From: CBDAQR01 sp965199055
GTDB taxonomy: Bacteria; Pseudomonadota; Gammaproteobacteria; Pseudomonadales; Halieaceae
Direction: 5' to 3'
Assembly: GCA_965199055.1 (NCBI GenBank)
Contig: CBDAQR010000003.1
Coordinates: 1,798,001 to 1,862,000, forward strand
Length of the DNA: 64,000 nt
The notes beneath the pieces were generated by a model. That model did no database searches. It saw only the letters and a list, made by a program, of their open reading frames with translations, and was not told where the DNA came from. The position numbers and the translations under genes are program-made. Below, in pieces: positions 23,198 through 33,438 of this stretch (within the stretch, counting starts at the first letter, position 1; the number at the start of each line of letters is the position of its first letter).

Positions 23198-24781
23198 TTG
23201 GCCAACACACTCTGGAGAAAATGCCTGGCCGTCTGCAGCTTCCTACTGTTTGGTCTGCTGCTACACCACCATTGGCAGATACTGAGCGCGCCGATTCCCC
23301 TCGATCTGTATGAAGGCACTATGCCGTGGATTACCAGCCTGATCGCGGATGGCCACAATCCGTATACCCGCGCTCTGCAACCCCAGGCAATGAATGTCTA
23401 TCCCCCGCTATACAACCTGCTGGTGGCACCACTGACCAACTGGTTCGGTAACAGCCTGGAGCTACATCGCGCTGTATCGGCGCTATTCATTGCCTACGCA
23501 GCTATTCTCTGCGGATTTACCGCCTTCTGGCACAGCGGCTCGCGCGTCTATGGATGCGCGGCTGCGGTTCTGCTTTACGCTGCGCTGTTGTTTTACAGCA
23601 CACCTGTCGCCAGCACCAATGCCCTGGGCGTTGCGCTGTTTCTCAGCGCCGTGATCATTCCCTGGCGCCAGCGCTTCTCGCCGGCCAGCCTTGCCACCGC
23701 AGTGTTGTGTAGCGTGTTCGCGTTCTATAGCAAGCAGTATTTTATCCTTGGCATGGCGATCGTATGCCTCTACACCTTTCTCTATGTTTCCATGTCACGA
23801 GCACTACTCGCAGGCATGGCATTTGCCATCACATTGCTCAGCAGCTTGTTGTGGGTGCATCTCCATAGCCCCTACTTTCTCGACAACACCCTGTTCTCCA
23901 CCCAGGCAGCCATGCGTAACGTGTTGATGATCGAAGTACTGCTATTGCAACTCTCTACATTCATACAGATTTACGCCGGTATTCTACTAATACTGGCGAT
24001 CCATTTGTGGCGCTCTGGCCGTGACGGATTGCGCAGACTCGTGGCGGTAAAACCCCGTACACAATGGTGCTGGACTAACGGCTTTCTCGAACAGGCACCC
24101 GACTTCTTCCTATTCGCTCTGTTTTGGTCCTCGCTGGCGGTAATCGTATCGATTGGCGGTAATCCGGGAAACTACATGACTTACCTGTTCCAGCTGATGT
24201 CTCCCTTCCTGCTGATCGCCGCTTCGAGGATTTTGTGCATGCCATTCGTGCAAACAAGCTGGCTGGCGCCGCTACTACTGATATCCCTGGTACAGGCCTA
24301 TCTGGTATTGCCAAGGGACTTCTCCACCGACCTATCGAAGTGGGAGGCGATGTATACACTCATAGAAGAAGAAGACGAGATCCTGGCCACCCAGATGTTA
24401 TTGATGGCATTGCTCGAACGCGACAAGCGGATCCACCAGGACGGCCACACCTTCTACTTCCCCGCTGCGGCCAGCAAACCAGAACTATTCCGAAAGAAAG
24501 ACCCTCAAGCCCGGGTCGAAGCTATCTGGGCTGAATACATGACTGGACTCTACCGCAAGATCGAAGCAAAGGAATTCGGTCTGATTCTGATCTCTCCCTG
24601 GGAGATGCGCGGCATATTCAAGTTCAACCCGCCGCCATTTTCACAGCTCCCGGGCAAGGAGTTTCTGCGCAAACATTACTACAAGGAGCAGGTTATCCCC
24701 CTGTCGATGACCGATCGCTACGGTGGCGGCACCTACCAGGTGCAGGTTTGGAGGCCGCGCGAAGCCGCCTCACCACTCTAG
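23198..24781 (+). CDS. Polytopic membrane protein, probable GT-C type glycosyltransferase
   Basis: A 527-residue protein with about ten hydrophobic segments. The early loop SAPIPLDLYEGTMPWITSLIADGHNPY contains the acidic motif YEGTMP, reminiscent of the catalytic Asp/Glu loop of GT-C (GT39/ArnT-like) enzymes that take sugars from polyprenyl phosphates. A soluble C-terminal part (about 390-527) follows. Four such proteins occur in this island (here, 24770, 27001, 28741). Divergent from the desaturase operon; the stop overlaps the convergent neighbour by 12 bases. TTG start. Confidence 0.72.
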   Translation: MANTLWRKCLAVCSFLLFGLLLHHHWQILSAPIPLDLYEGTMPWITSLIADGHNPYTRALQPQAMNVYPPLYNLLVAPLTNWFGNSLELHRAVSALFIAYAAILCGFTAFWHSGSRVYGCAAAVLLYAALLFYSTPVASTNALGVALFLSAVIIPWRQRFSPASLATAVLCSVFAFYSKQYFILGMAIVCLYTFLYVSMSRALLAGMAFAITLLSSLLWVHLHSPYFLDNTLFSTQAAMRNVLMIEVLLLQLSTFIQIYAGILLILAIHLWRSGRDGLRRLVAVKPRTQWCWTNGFLEQAPDFFLFALFWSSLAVIVSIGGNPGNYMTYLFQLMSPFLLIAASRILCMPFVQTSWLAPLLLISLVQAYLVLPRDFSTDLSKWEAMYTLIEEEDEILATQMLLMALLERDKRIHQDGHTFYFPAAASKPELFRKKDPQARVEAIWAEYMTGLYRKIEAKEFGLILISPWEMRGIFKFNPPPFSQLPGKEFLRKHYYKEQVIPLSMTDRYGGGTYQVQVWRPREAASPL

Positions 24782-26098
24782 CTCGCGTCGCACCAGTGGC
24801 CGCGGTGGCGGCGCATAGATTTCGAGCTCAACCGCACGCTCCACGATAGCCCGAGACTCCTTACCGGGAGTACCGAAAACCCAGTAGCTGCCGGCGTTGT
24901 AGCGCTCAATCCGCTTGTCATAGTAGGGCTGTAATGCCTGCGGCCAGGTCAACCAGCCCAGCAAGCAGTAACTGGCTGACAGCAGTAAAACCGGCAGCGC
25001 TGACTTAACTCCAAAGCGCAGGAAACGGCACAACAGCAGGACCACGCAGGTGCAGGCCAGGAGCACCGAAGGAAAGGCGTAGCGCGCCGCCAGGCTGTAA
25101 TCCATTGCTGCATAAGGAGCTCGCCCCAGAGTCACAACGAAGATGCTCAGCAGAATGAAAATGGCAAACAATTCAAGCCGAACGTCCGCACAGCGAAAAC
25201 GCCGCAACAGTGCCAGCAGAGGCACTACTGTCAGCACAATCCCGGCTGCCATTGCCAGCGGCAGGCTGTCCTCTCCAATCGCTGCACCGGCCAGCGTCAG
25301 GAAAAAGCCAGCATGGTGCGCTGGTGTGAGGAAAAACTGCTGCAGCACAGCCATCGCCGAGTTAGGCGTTTCCAGTCCCCACCGCCAAGCTATCGCCACC
25401 AGCACCGCGCAACACGCCCATGCCAGGACATACCAGTAGGAGCGCCTGCGCAACAACGCTTGCTGCAGCAAACCAACTAGCCCGACCAGCCAAATCAGTT
25501 GCCCCGAAGCCAGGCTGTAAGTCGACAGGGTGGCAAATACCAGCGCAGCGATGAAACTTCCTGGTCCGTCCCGGTGCAGGCAGAGGATGGCAGCAAAGGC
25601 ATAGACGTAAACGAAATGGTAGGCAAACGCCGCCATGGGCCAGAGCGTAATGCCATATGCCCTTGGCTGCAGCAACAGGAACGCAGCCACCAGCGCGGCG
25701 CAATAGCGCACCGGACTATCCCCAAGACTTCGATAGTAGAGGTAGATCAACAGCAACAGACCGCCGCTGGCTAGGGCGGTCAGCAGCCTGAAGTCGATCT
25801 CCCCTTGAATGGCATAGACCAGCAAGTAGAGCAGTCTCGAGGCCAATGTTCGATGGTCATTGTGTTGCGCGTAGAGGGCCTGCCACGCCTCTGCGGGTTC
25901 GCTGGCATCCACCACAGCGATGAGGACACGCAAGACATCCGTCACATCATCACCGAGAGGCACGTTCAGCGCAAAACGGTAGACAAACAGCAGGTAGACC
26001 AGCGCCGGCACGCTGATCAGCACCAGCGGCGCAGGACTGGCGATCACGGCCGCGGCACGTGACCATCGCGGTGACTGTATCGCTGGCGGCGAGGTCAA
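24770..26098 (-). CDS. Polytopic membrane protein of unknown function, GT-C-like
   Basis: The 442-residue product has about eleven hydrophobic segments and the early periplasmic loop LNVPLGDDVTDVLRVL, with a DD pair positioned like the catalytic acidic residues of GT-C glycosyltransferases. It ends with a basic tail. It overlaps the upstream sulfotransferase gene by 4 bases (ATGA-type coupling), so both are one operon. No closer assignment is possible by eye. Confidence 0.68.
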   Translation of the reverse strand: MTSPPAIQSPRWSRAAAVIASPAPLVLISVPALVYLLFVYRFALNVPLGDDVTDVLRVLIAVVDASEPAEAWQALYAQHNDHRTLASRLLYLLVYAIQGEIDFRLLTALASGGLLLLIYLYYRSLGDSPVRYCAALVAAFLLLQPRAYGITLWPMAAFAYHFVYVYAFAAILCLHRDGPGSFIAALVFATLSTYSLASGQLIWLVGLVGLLQQALLRRRSYWYVLAWACCAVLVAIAWRWGLETPNSAMAVLQQFFLTPAHHAGFFLTLAGAAIGEDSLPLAMAAGIVLTVVPLLALLRRFRCADVRLELFAIFILLSIFVVTLGRAPYAAMDYSLAARYAFPSVLLACTCVVLLLCRFLRFGVKSALPVLLLSASYCLLGWLTWPQALQPYYDKRIERYNAGSYWVFGTPGKESRAIVERAVELEIYAPPPRPLVRRELEW

Positions 26099-26838
26099 GC
26101 TAAAGCCCTCATCCCGCGCACTCGCTGATAAAGTTGGTACTCCGGCTGCAAGCGCTCCTGCAAGGCTTCGACCACGCCCTCAGGCAGCGTTGTCCGGTCG
26201 GGACGCGGCGCACTCTTCAGGGCCCGCGGGAGAGTGGGTGGTGCGGGCAATTGCAGGTCGGCAATAATCCTCGCAAAGTCTTCGGCAAAGTGTTCCGTGA
26301 GCCCGACAAATGACAGGCGCTGCGCGTGCTCAAAGGCCAGGTCAACCAGCTCATCATCGCTGAGATGCGCCAGCGCCCGGCGATCATCCTGCCAATACAT
26401 GCTGGCAAGTTGCCACACCTGCTGGTTGTGTAACACCTCCACGACCTCGGGCAACTGTGAAGACAGCCAGGCTTCAAGGCCGAGCTCCCTGGCGGCGCGA
26501 GCCATAGCGAATTTCTCCTGTATATCGCTGTGCTGGCAAAACTGGAACAGCGACAAGGCGCGTTCGACAGGATCGCGCAGGAAGGTGAAGGAGTAGGCCC
26601 CCGGGAGATATCTTTCGATTTGCCGGTAGCCGAAGTGGCCCGAAACAAACCTGCAACGGCGGACTTCTGCCTCAGGCAACTCTCCTGCAGCAGACCAGGC
26701 CAGGAAGTCACCATGCGACATCACCGCCCCAGCACCCAGTTGCTGACTGAAGTACTGGACGAGCGAGGTGCCAGCAGTCTTGGCTATATGCAAAAAGACA
26801 ATTTTTTCTTCGCTGGCGGCAGCCGCGTTTGTCTGCAT
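26095..26838 (-). CDS. Sulfotransferase (heparan-sulfate 2-O/dermatan type)
   Basis: A 247-residue enzyme with the phosphosulfate loop FLHIAKTAGTSLVQY (residues 15-29), the H/AKTAGTS form of the Sulfotransfer_2 family. SFTFLRDPVERALSLF is the 3'-phosphate-binding element with the conserved Arg and Ser. These enzymes transfer sulfate from PAPS to a hydroxyl of a glycan. It is coupled to the membrane protein at 24770. Cytosolic, no signal peptide. ATG start at 26838. Confidence 0.87.
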   Translation of the reverse strand: MQTNAAAASEEKIVFLHIAKTAGTSLVQYFSQQLGAGAVMSHGDFLAWSAAGELPEAEVRRCRFVSGHFGYRQIERYLPGAYSFTFLRDPVERALSLFQFCQHSDIQEKFAMARAARELGLEAWLSSQLPEVVEVLHNQQVWQLASMYWQDDRRALAHLSDDELVDLAFEHAQRLSFVGLTEHFAEDFARIIADLQLPAPPTLPRALKSAPRPDRTTLPEGVVEALQERLQPEYQLYQRVRGMRALA

Positions 26839-27000
26839 CGTGTCCTGCTTCCGTAGAGAGTTCGGGCCAGCGCCAGCGGCGAGCGGTCCACCGGCATTCT
26901 ATGCGCGCCTCCCTGACGCGTCCAGTAAGTGCCGCGAAGCTTGATGCATGCGAGTGAGTTGGGGACAATCGAGCATCCGCTCTATTCCACCAGGCCTTTC

Positions 27001-28767
27001 ATGCCCGACAGTGTCCAGCAGACACCGCCACCAGCTTCCAGGCACACCTATGCAGCACTGACGCTGGCTTCACTCGCGCTGATTGCTGGCCTGGCTTGCC
27101 TGCTCGCAACCATAGTCCTATGGTATCGCCTGCATCTGCATATGCCGTGGCGCGATATGTACCTTGTCATGAGCTACTGGGTGCCGCTACTTGAGAACGG
27201 CGCTGGCGAGCACTGGCTGGCGGAGTTGTTCTCTGCCCACTACTCCTCCCACAGGATCACCCTACCGCGGCTAATCATCGCCGCCGACCTGCTATTTGGT
27301 AACGGCCAGAATCAATGGTTCTACTTTTGCGGGTGGTTGGCGGCATTCGCGATGCTGCTCATGTATGTATCGCAATCTCAACAGGCCCCGACTTACCAAA
27401 GGCTGTTCCTTGCCGGGATCGCACTCTGCTTCCTGTTTGGCCCCTCCCAGCTGTGGAACTTTATCAATCCCATCAACCTGAGCTGGCACATCACACTGGC
27501 GCTGGCCATGGCTGCTTTCCTGGTGCTGCTGAAGCCCGGCACCAGAATTCAGCCCCATGACTGGATATTGGCGTACCTACTGGCCAGCCTCGCGGCCTTC
27601 ACCACCTTCGGTGGCGTCATCGCCTGGCTACTGTTGCCGCTGGCGGGAGCACGCCGCACCGGTGCAGTGCCGCTGGCCGCCTTGTTCAGTCTGAGCGTGT
27701 TGTTCGCGGTACTCTACAGCTGGAATTTGCAGGCAGATGCAGATATTGCCATGCGTTGGACCCAGGGTAACCCGGACGCTATCGCACAAGTGCAGGAACT
27801 GGCGAGCGCAGCTATCGCTTCCAGCAATCCGCTCTCCCTCAGTTGGGGGGCGGCGCAAATGCTAAGCTGGCCGCTTAGCGAAGGCCAAGCTGGTCTGGGT
27901 GCCAGCCTAACCCTGATCTCTTCGCTGCTGTTCCTGTTGCCGCTGTGGCAGCTAGTGTCGTCCCGTCGCGGCACCGACCCACCACCGACAAACTGGTCGC
28001 TGTTCTGCCTCTGCCTGGCCGCTCTCTGCGTTGGCCTGGCCCTGGCCACACAGATGGGGCGACTGCTGGAACAACCCAATTACATTCACGGCCCCAGTTT
28101 CGAACGCTACCAGACCATCGTGGGACTCTACTGGATGGCATTCTTCGGCCTCTTCATTACCGAGGCACCGCGCCTACGCAATTCTGCAGCCTGGCAACAC
28201 CTGGCTGCATGCCTGGGGCTGACCTGGTTGCTGATGGTACCGGGCGGTCATTACCTGGAGCAGGAGATAGAAAACATCAGCAGCGCCAAGCGTATTTTTG
28301 CGCAAGGAGAACAGGGAGATATGCCGGCAGCTCGAAATCTCGCCAAACTGCACGCGGGACCGCAATTCATCTACAGTTTTGATGACTTTCTACGTGCTCG
28401 TCAGCTGGCTTATCACCGTGGCGAGCCATCCGTCACGACCGCTGAGACGCTGGCGTGTGAGGCATCCGGCGTGCACCTGGAGTGGCAGGCAAATGGAAAT
28501 GGCGACCAGGAACTCCGCCTGCAACTTCCTTGGCGCCAGTTTGCGGGGTCGCGTGAGCTATGGCTCAGCTCTCACCAGGCCCTGGTCCTGCGCTTGTATC
28601 CAGTCCACGAGGGCGACTATAGCCTGCGCGCCCTACTCACGCCCGGCAAAAACAGCTGGCAAGGACAGATCAACGACTTACCAAACCTGGATGCACTATT
28701 ACTGGTGCACAAAACACCTTTGGGCGTCAGCCCGCTCTGCCTAACCAGGCTGCCGGCGCCGCAATAA
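27001..28767 (+). CDS. Polytopic membrane protein, GT-C-like, with C-terminal soluble domain
   Basis: About 588 residues if started at ATG 27001; the frame is open from GTG 26929, adding 24 residues. It has about eleven membrane segments up to residue 430 and an early loop LHMPWRDMYLVMSYWVPLLENG with an acidic residue at the position expected for GT-C enzymes. The last 130 residues form a soluble beta-rich domain. Its closest neighbour by design is the broken gene at 28741-30533, which converges on it with a 27-base overlap. Likely periplasmic sugar transfer using polyprenyl-phospho sugars; inference. Confidence 0.7.
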   Translation: MPDSVQQTPPPASRHTYAALTLASLALIAGLACLLATIVLWYRLHLHMPWRDMYLVMSYWVPLLENGAGEHWLAELFSAHYSSHRITLPRLIIAADLLFGNGQNQWFYFCGWLAAFAMLLMYVSQSQQAPTYQRLFLAGIALCFLFGPSQLWNFINPINLSWHITLALAMAAFLVLLKPGTRIQPHDWILAYLLASLAAFTTFGGVIAWLLLPLAGARRTGAVPLAALFSLSVLFAVLYSWNLQADADIAMRWTQGNPDAIAQVQELASAAIASSNPLSLSWGAAQMLSWPLSEGQAGLGASLTLISSLLFLLPLWQLVSSRRGTDPPPTNWSLFCLCLAALCVGLALATQMGRLLEQPNYIHGPSFERYQTIVGLYWMAFFGLFITEAPRLRNSAAWQHLAACLGLTWLLMVPGGHYLEQEIENISSAKRIFAQGEQGDMPAARNLAKLHAGPQFIYSFDDFLRARQLAYHRGEPSVTTAETLACEASGVHLEWQANGNGDQELRLQLPWRQFAGSRELWLSSHQALVLRLYPVHEGDYSLRALLTPGKNSWQGQINDLPNLDALLLVHKTPLGVSPLCLTRLPAPQ

Positions 28768-30533
28768 TACATAGGGGCCAATCTTTCTGTACGCCACGAA
28801 ATGCTCTTCTACCCAGTCGTGTAGAGTCGAACGGGGCTGCGGCCCGAGCAACCCGCGATTCATTACGATCAGTGGTGCATTCGCCACCTCCAGGCCTTCT
28901 CGCAGACGCTGCTGATCCGTCTCCGGCAGGAATGCCCAAGAGTGCGTCAGATAGACGGGCGCGGGAATATTGGCCCGGCTCCAGAGATACACGCTGTTGA
29001 AGCCAGAACTCACCAGCGCGACGTCCGCTTGATCCAGCTCCGCCACGAGGGCCTGGTAGTGCTGCGCCCGCTTGGCCTCGATGCGCATGAACTCGGTACC
29101 CGGCAACGCCAACTCGCTTTTCATCTGGTACTGCGAATCGGCATCCGACAGCAACAGTGCCACCTGCAAGAGAGCAGCTAACAGCAGCAGCGTGGGCAAG
29201 TAGTGTTTTCTACCCTCAAATGGTGCCGGTAGCTGCGCCACCAACAGGTCGTGCGCACACACCGCCACCACCGGGATCAGAAGAAAGCTGCCCAGATATA
29301 GCTGCGTACCTGGCACGGGATAGGCCAGGAGGGGCATCCAGGCTGCACAGGCGGCAAGCAGGCAGCGCGTGAGCCATGACTCGGGCTGCTCGCGGCCACA
29401 CAGGCACAGCCAGCTCCAGGGCAATACCCAGGCCTGGAACAGGTGTGCATTAGCCTGGTTGTCCAGGGTCAATGTCGCTACCGCGGCGGTGAGCACGCCA
29501 ATACGCAAGCACTGCAGCACCGCGTGACGCCAGGGTGCGCGCGGCTTAGCACTGACGCCCAGCGCAACAAGTGGCGACAACAGGGCCAGGATAATATGCA
29601 GCCAAGGTACTGACGAAAGAAGTGATAAAAACTCGCCTGACTCTCGATATAGCTAACGAGATTGGAAAAGACCGCGCCCGGCGTGATACCGATGAGCGCT
29701 GCCCCAGAGAACAGCATCAAGTTCAGCAGCAAGAAAGCTGCGGCCATACGGATAAGACCCCGCAGCCACACAGTCTTTTCCACCGGGCGGGAGGACTGCA
29801 CCAGCACCACCGCCAGCGCCACACTGCCGCCAGCGACCAAAGTGGCAAAACCCTTACTGCCGGCGCTGGACAATAACGGCCACATCAGTAAAAAAGATCC
29901 ACTGGCAGCGCCAGCCACTATTAACAGCGAAAGGGATCTGCCAAACCAGGGGCTGTGGGCTGCGTAGACCATGCCCACGGCAATGAGGCTGAATAGCCCG
30001 GCATTGAGCTTAAGGTTAAATATCAATCCCAATAGTACGGCGACCAGCATCCAGCGTCCGTACTGCCGCCAATCCCGGGGCGCGGCCAATATCGTGATTA
30101 TCCCGATGATGGCGATGAGCAGTTGGGGGTGACCAGGCTCATTGGCCAGCGAATCGGTGTACACGAACACAGCGAGGTAACTGCCAATTGCCAGCGCAAA
30201 AGAGCGGGTCAGCCGCTGCACCAGCAACCCTGCCAACCCCGCCAGAATTATCCACTGCAACAGGGTGGTGATTCGAACCGAGCTGTGGCTGAGCGTAATA
30301 TCCAGCCAACCCTGGGCTATTTCAGGCAGCGCCAACCAGGCCACTCCGTAGGGCCAGAAAATCTCTGTGTAGAAATCATGCCCCTGCAAGTAGAGCTGAC
30401 GCGCGTGCAGAAACAGGCCTTCGTCATCGTAAGGCATGAAGTGCGAAAAAAGCTGGAAAAAGCCATAGCTCGCGCTGATCGCCAGTGCAATCAATGCCAG
30501 TAAAGCAATACCCAAATAGCGACCCAGCAGCAT
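28741..30533 (-). pseudogene. Polytopic membrane protein (GT-C-like) interrupted by a frameshift
   Basis: Two leftward frames belong to one gene. The first (30533 to about 29632) encodes ten or so helices with the loop MPYDDEGLFLHARQLYLQG, a YDDEG acidic motif like other GT-C enzymes, and then becomes nonsense (RQYLGCILSWPCCRHL). The second frame continues the helix (FLSLLSSVPWLHIILALL) and runs to the stop at 28741. The switch maps to a run of five A (29627-29631 on the plus strand; T on the coding strand). One extra T there restores a protein of 597 residues, close to its 588-residue neighbour. Cause may be mutation, phase variation or sequencing error. Confidence 0.8.
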
Positions 30534-30544
30534 AGAATAGTGTC

Positions 30545-31303
30545 ATGTACCAGTACGATCCGGAATTCTACAGATATATTGGCGAGGGTGCGGCAGAATC
30601 CGCGCGCCAGGTATTGCCACGTGTGCTGGCAGTCTTACCGGGTCCCGTACACTCAGTGCTCGATGTAGGCTGTGGTGCCGGCGCCTGGCTCTCGGTCTGG
30701 AAAGAACTCGGCGCCAGTGTCCGTGGCATCGACGGTGACTATGTCATCCCTGATATGCTGATGATCGATCCGAGTGAATTCATGGCAGCCGATCTGAGCC
30801 AAGCCTTTCACTTGGGCGAACGCTTCGATCTTGCGCAATGCCTGGAGGTCGCCGAACACCTTCCCACCACATCGGCCGCTATCCTGACGAAATCTCTTTG
30901 CGGTCACGCCGACATTGTGCTGTTCAGCGCGGCACCCCCCGGGCAGGGCGGCGAGAATCACATCAACGAACAACCTTACAGTTACTGGAGAGACCATTTC
31001 GCCGCCCATGGCTTTGTCATGTACGACCCGCTGCGTGAGACACTCCTGGACAACGAGACCGTCAAACCGTGGTACCGCTATAACAGCTTCCTATTTGTCG
31101 GCGAGCAGGCTCCGGCGGCAGTGCACAGCGCCCTCTCAGACTGGCGCGTCGACCCGACCATGGAGCCGCGCGATCTGTCTCCCTGGTTGTACCGACTCAG
31201 AAAACGCCTGGTGGCGCTATTGCCCGCCAGCGGCATGACGCGCATTGCGATGTGGAAAAAGAGCCTGTTTAATACGCTAAAAACAGACAAGCCAGCGACA
31301 TGA
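30545..31303 (+). CDS. Class I SAM-dependent methyltransferase
   Basis: A 252-residue methyltransferase: MYQYDPEFYRYIGEGA start, SAM loop VLDVGCGAGAWLSVW near residue 42, acidic strand GIDGDY, and CLEVAEHLPT. The conserved ending HINEQPYSYWRDHFAAHGF is typical of sugar-cluster methyltransferases. It starts 11 bases from the divergent broken membrane gene, so their promoters overlap. The stop overlaps the next gene start (ATGA at 31300), giving a two-gene unit with a polyprenyl-phosphate glycosyltransferase. Confidence 0.87.
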   Translation: MYQYDPEFYRYIGEGAAESARQVLPRVLAVLPGPVHSVLDVGCGAGAWLSVWKELGASVRGIDGDYVIPDMLMIDPSEFMAADLSQAFHLGERFDLAQCLEVAEHLPTTSAAILTKSLCGHADIVLFSAAPPGQGGENHINEQPYSYWRDHFAAHGFVMYDPLRETLLDNETVKPWYRYNSFLFVGEQAPAAVHSALSDWRVDPTMEPRDLSPWLYRLRKRLVALLPASGMTRIAMWKKSLFNTLKTDKPAT

Positions 31304-32262
31304 CCGAACACCCAACACCGCATTTGAGCTTGGTGGTGCCCTGCTACAACGAGGAAGATGCTCTACCGCTTACCGCGCAACGGCTGCGCGAAGAACTGGA
31401 CCAGCTAGTCGCAGCAGGCAAAGCCAGCGCCGAGTCGAAAATTTACTTCGTCGACGATGGCTCGCGTGACCTCACCTGGATGAGCATCCAATCCCTGGCT
31501 CGGCAATCACCATCTATCCGGGGCATCAAGTTGTCACGTAATTTCGGACACCAGTACGCACTCTATGCGGGGCTGATGGAAGCCGAAGGCGACGCGATTA
31601 TCAGCCTGGACGCGGACCTGCAGGACGATGTCTCAGTACTCGGTGAGATGGTCGATGCCTATATTGCCGGCAACGACATCGTTTATGGAGTGCGGGAAGA
31701 CCGGGCCAAAGACTCACTATTCAAACGCTGGAGTGCGGCGGCTCACTACTTGATCTCTGAAAAGCTGGGTGTTGAAACGGTGCGCAACCACGCCGACTAC
31801 CGGCTGCTAAGTCGACGCGCGATCGACTTCCTGTCGGGCTTCCAGGAAACGCAGCTCTATTTGCGCGGCATGATTCCCTTGCTGGGATTGCCCTCAACCC
31901 AGGTCCTCTATCGGCGTGAAGAACGCCATGCAGGGCTATCCAAGTACGGCTTGCGCAACATGCTGAGCCTGTCAGTGCGAGGCATTACATCCTTCTCTGT
32001 GGCACCGCTACGGGCCATCTCTGCCATTGGTGTGATTGTCTTCATTGTGAGCCTGGGTCTCGGCTCGTGGGCCCTGTGGGCGGCATTGTTCCTGCCGGAT
32101 ACCGTACCGGGGTGGGCATCCACCGTTATTCCCATCTACTTCCTCGGCGGCTTGCAGCTGTTTGCGCTGGGGGTAGTTGGCGAATACGTAGGCAAGATCT
32201 ACATCGAGACCAAGAAGCGGCCGTTATACCAGGTAGAAACACGCTGCCCGGACAATAAGTAG
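31300..32262 (+). CDS. Polyprenyl-phosphate glycosyltransferase (GtrB/DPM1-like)
   Basis: The 320-residue protein has an N-terminal GT2 domain: LSLVVPCYNEEDALP, FVDDGSRDLT, SRNFGHQYALYAGL and LDADLQDD (the metal-binding DADLQD). Two C-terminal membrane helices (about 232-255 and 268-295) follow. This is the architecture of GtrB-type enzymes that load a sugar on undecaprenyl phosphate at the cytoplasmic face. It would supply the lipid-linked donor for the GT-C-like proteins encoded nearby, with GtrA as the possible flippase. Coupled to the methyltransferase upstream. Confidence 0.92.
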   Translation: MTEHPTPHLSLVVPCYNEEDALPLTAQRLREELDQLVAAGKASAESKIYFVDDGSRDLTWMSIQSLARQSPSIRGIKLSRNFGHQYALYAGLMEAEGDAIISLDADLQDDVSVLGEMVDAYIAGNDIVYGVREDRAKDSLFKRWSAAAHYLISEKLGVETVRNHADYRLLSRRAIDFLSGFQETQLYLRGMIPLLGLPSTQVLYRREERHAGLSKYGLRNMLSLSVRGITSFSVAPLRAISAIGVIVFIVSLGLGSWALWAALFLPDTVPGWASTVIPIYFLGGLQLFALGVVGEYVGKIYIETKKRPLYQVETRCPDNK

Positions 32263-32268
32263 CGAAGG

Positions 32269-33438
32269 CTAGGAGCTGCGTTCCCGCTCGATCCAGTCGA
32301 GCACCCGCGCATAATCAGCCGGCGCCGCCTCTGCATAGTCCTTCATCAACGAACTCACGTCTTGCAGATAGTCATCAACCGTGCGTGGTGTTAGCTCGCG
32401 CATCTTAAGCTGCGAGCCGCAGCGCTGCTGCAGGCAGTTCATCATCGCCGCACTGGCTTTGCGGGTGTAGTGTGCAGCATCGCGAAAGAGTGGATCCTGC
32501 TGCTCCAGAGGTTCGTGCACAAAGGACGGATTGTCCTCGAAGCCATACACCTTCGCAGCTGGGTAACTGGTCGCTGCCAACTTGACGATACTCTCCTGCC
32601 AGGCGAGATAGTCCTCCCAGGCGCCAGCCTGCTGCACGGCCGTCATCGCCGAGCCATGCAGCGGAGAGATCAGCAGCGACAAGTCGATCTTTTCTTCCCG
32701 TGCCAGTTCCAGCAGTTGTTTCAATTCGCTCAAATCGCGCCTGTGATCCTGGCCGGCAAACTCACGATACATTTGCCGCGCGACCATCGCATAAGGCCGG
32801 ATTCGATTTGCCTGCACTTTCTCCCCGGCCCCCCAGGTGCCATCTTCCTGATACACCCGGTTGCTGCCAGTATCAGCACCGGCTGTCGCCCAACCCTCTA
32901 CCAGGGCATCAAAGGCCAATAGGCTCACCCAGTAATCCTGTAGACGCCGAAATAGAGCGGCCAATCGCTGGCGTAGTGTGGGATGCAACTTGAGCATCCT
33001 GGATTCCTCAAAATGCGCGGTAAGCTCGGAGTAGCCCGGGCGGAACATGTAGTAGTCCAGGCCGAGTACAACGGATTGCAGCTGATGGTTCGCCTGGGCG
33101 TGCTCCATCAGGAGTCGCAACTCGCGCAAGGTCACCCCCGGCAACGCCGCGTTGTAAGTACTCGCGCCGTCGGCAAGTAGTGCCGGCGGCAAGCGTGCTG
33201 AACGCGAGCTTCCCAATATCAGGTGATCGGGTCGGCGCTCGGATATGGCATGAGGCTTGTGAAGCCTGAGATGGAAAAACAGGTCGACAGGGTCTGTCTC
33301 CGCGAACCCGGGCACGGAGGGATAAAGTCTGTAGGGATCAATCACATAATTTCGAGCGGCCACACCGATGAGCAGCAGCAGCGTTGCCAGCAATACGACC
33401 AGGACGTAGCCCCTGTGGGATAGAGTATCAGCCAGCAT
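32269..33438 (-). CDS. AlgJ/AlgX-like SGNH-hydrolase-fold protein (copy 1)
   Basis: A 389-residue protein with an N-terminal membrane anchor (about residues 10-30) and an extracytoplasmic domain. The catalytic Ser block is LILGSSRSARL (Ser77/Ser78), and the Asp-His dyad is FRDAAHYTRKAS (DxxH) near residue 320. Such proteins work with MBOAT acyltransferases, as AlgJ/AlgX do with AlgI in polysaccharide O-acetylation. The C terminus is helical (RTVDDYLQDVSSLMKDY). Its start is 11 bases inside the pre-mutation end of copy 2, and the MBOAT gene is nearby on the other strand. Confidence 0.83.
   Translation of the reverse strand: MLADTLSHRGYVLVVLLATLLLLIGVAARNYVIDPYRLYPSVPGFAETDPVDLFFHLRLHKPHAISERRPDHLILGSSRSARLPPALLADGASTYNAALPGVTLRELRLLMEHAQANHQLQSVVLGLDYYMFRPGYSELTAHFEESRMLKLHPTLRQRLAALFRRLQDYWVSLLAFDALVEGWATAGADTGSNRVYQEDGTWGAGEKVQANRIRPYAMVARQMYREFAGQDHRRDLSELKQLLELAREEKIDLSLLISPLHGSAMTAVQQAGAWEDYLAWQESIVKLAATSYPAAKVYGFEDNPSFVHEPLEQQDPLFRDAAHYTRKASAAMMNCLQQRCGSQLKMRELTPRTVDDYLQDVSSLMKDYAEAAPADYARVLDWIERERSS

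Noticed and set aside
23074..23358. N-terminal extension of the desaturase frame
   Set aside because: Its 95 residues lack hydrophobic or family features and overlap the start of the divergent membrane protein gene.
28741..29580. C-terminal 279-residue frame considered as an independent gene
   Set aside because: It begins inside a membrane helix with only a TTG start and no ribosome binding site, and exactly continues the truncated upstream protein.
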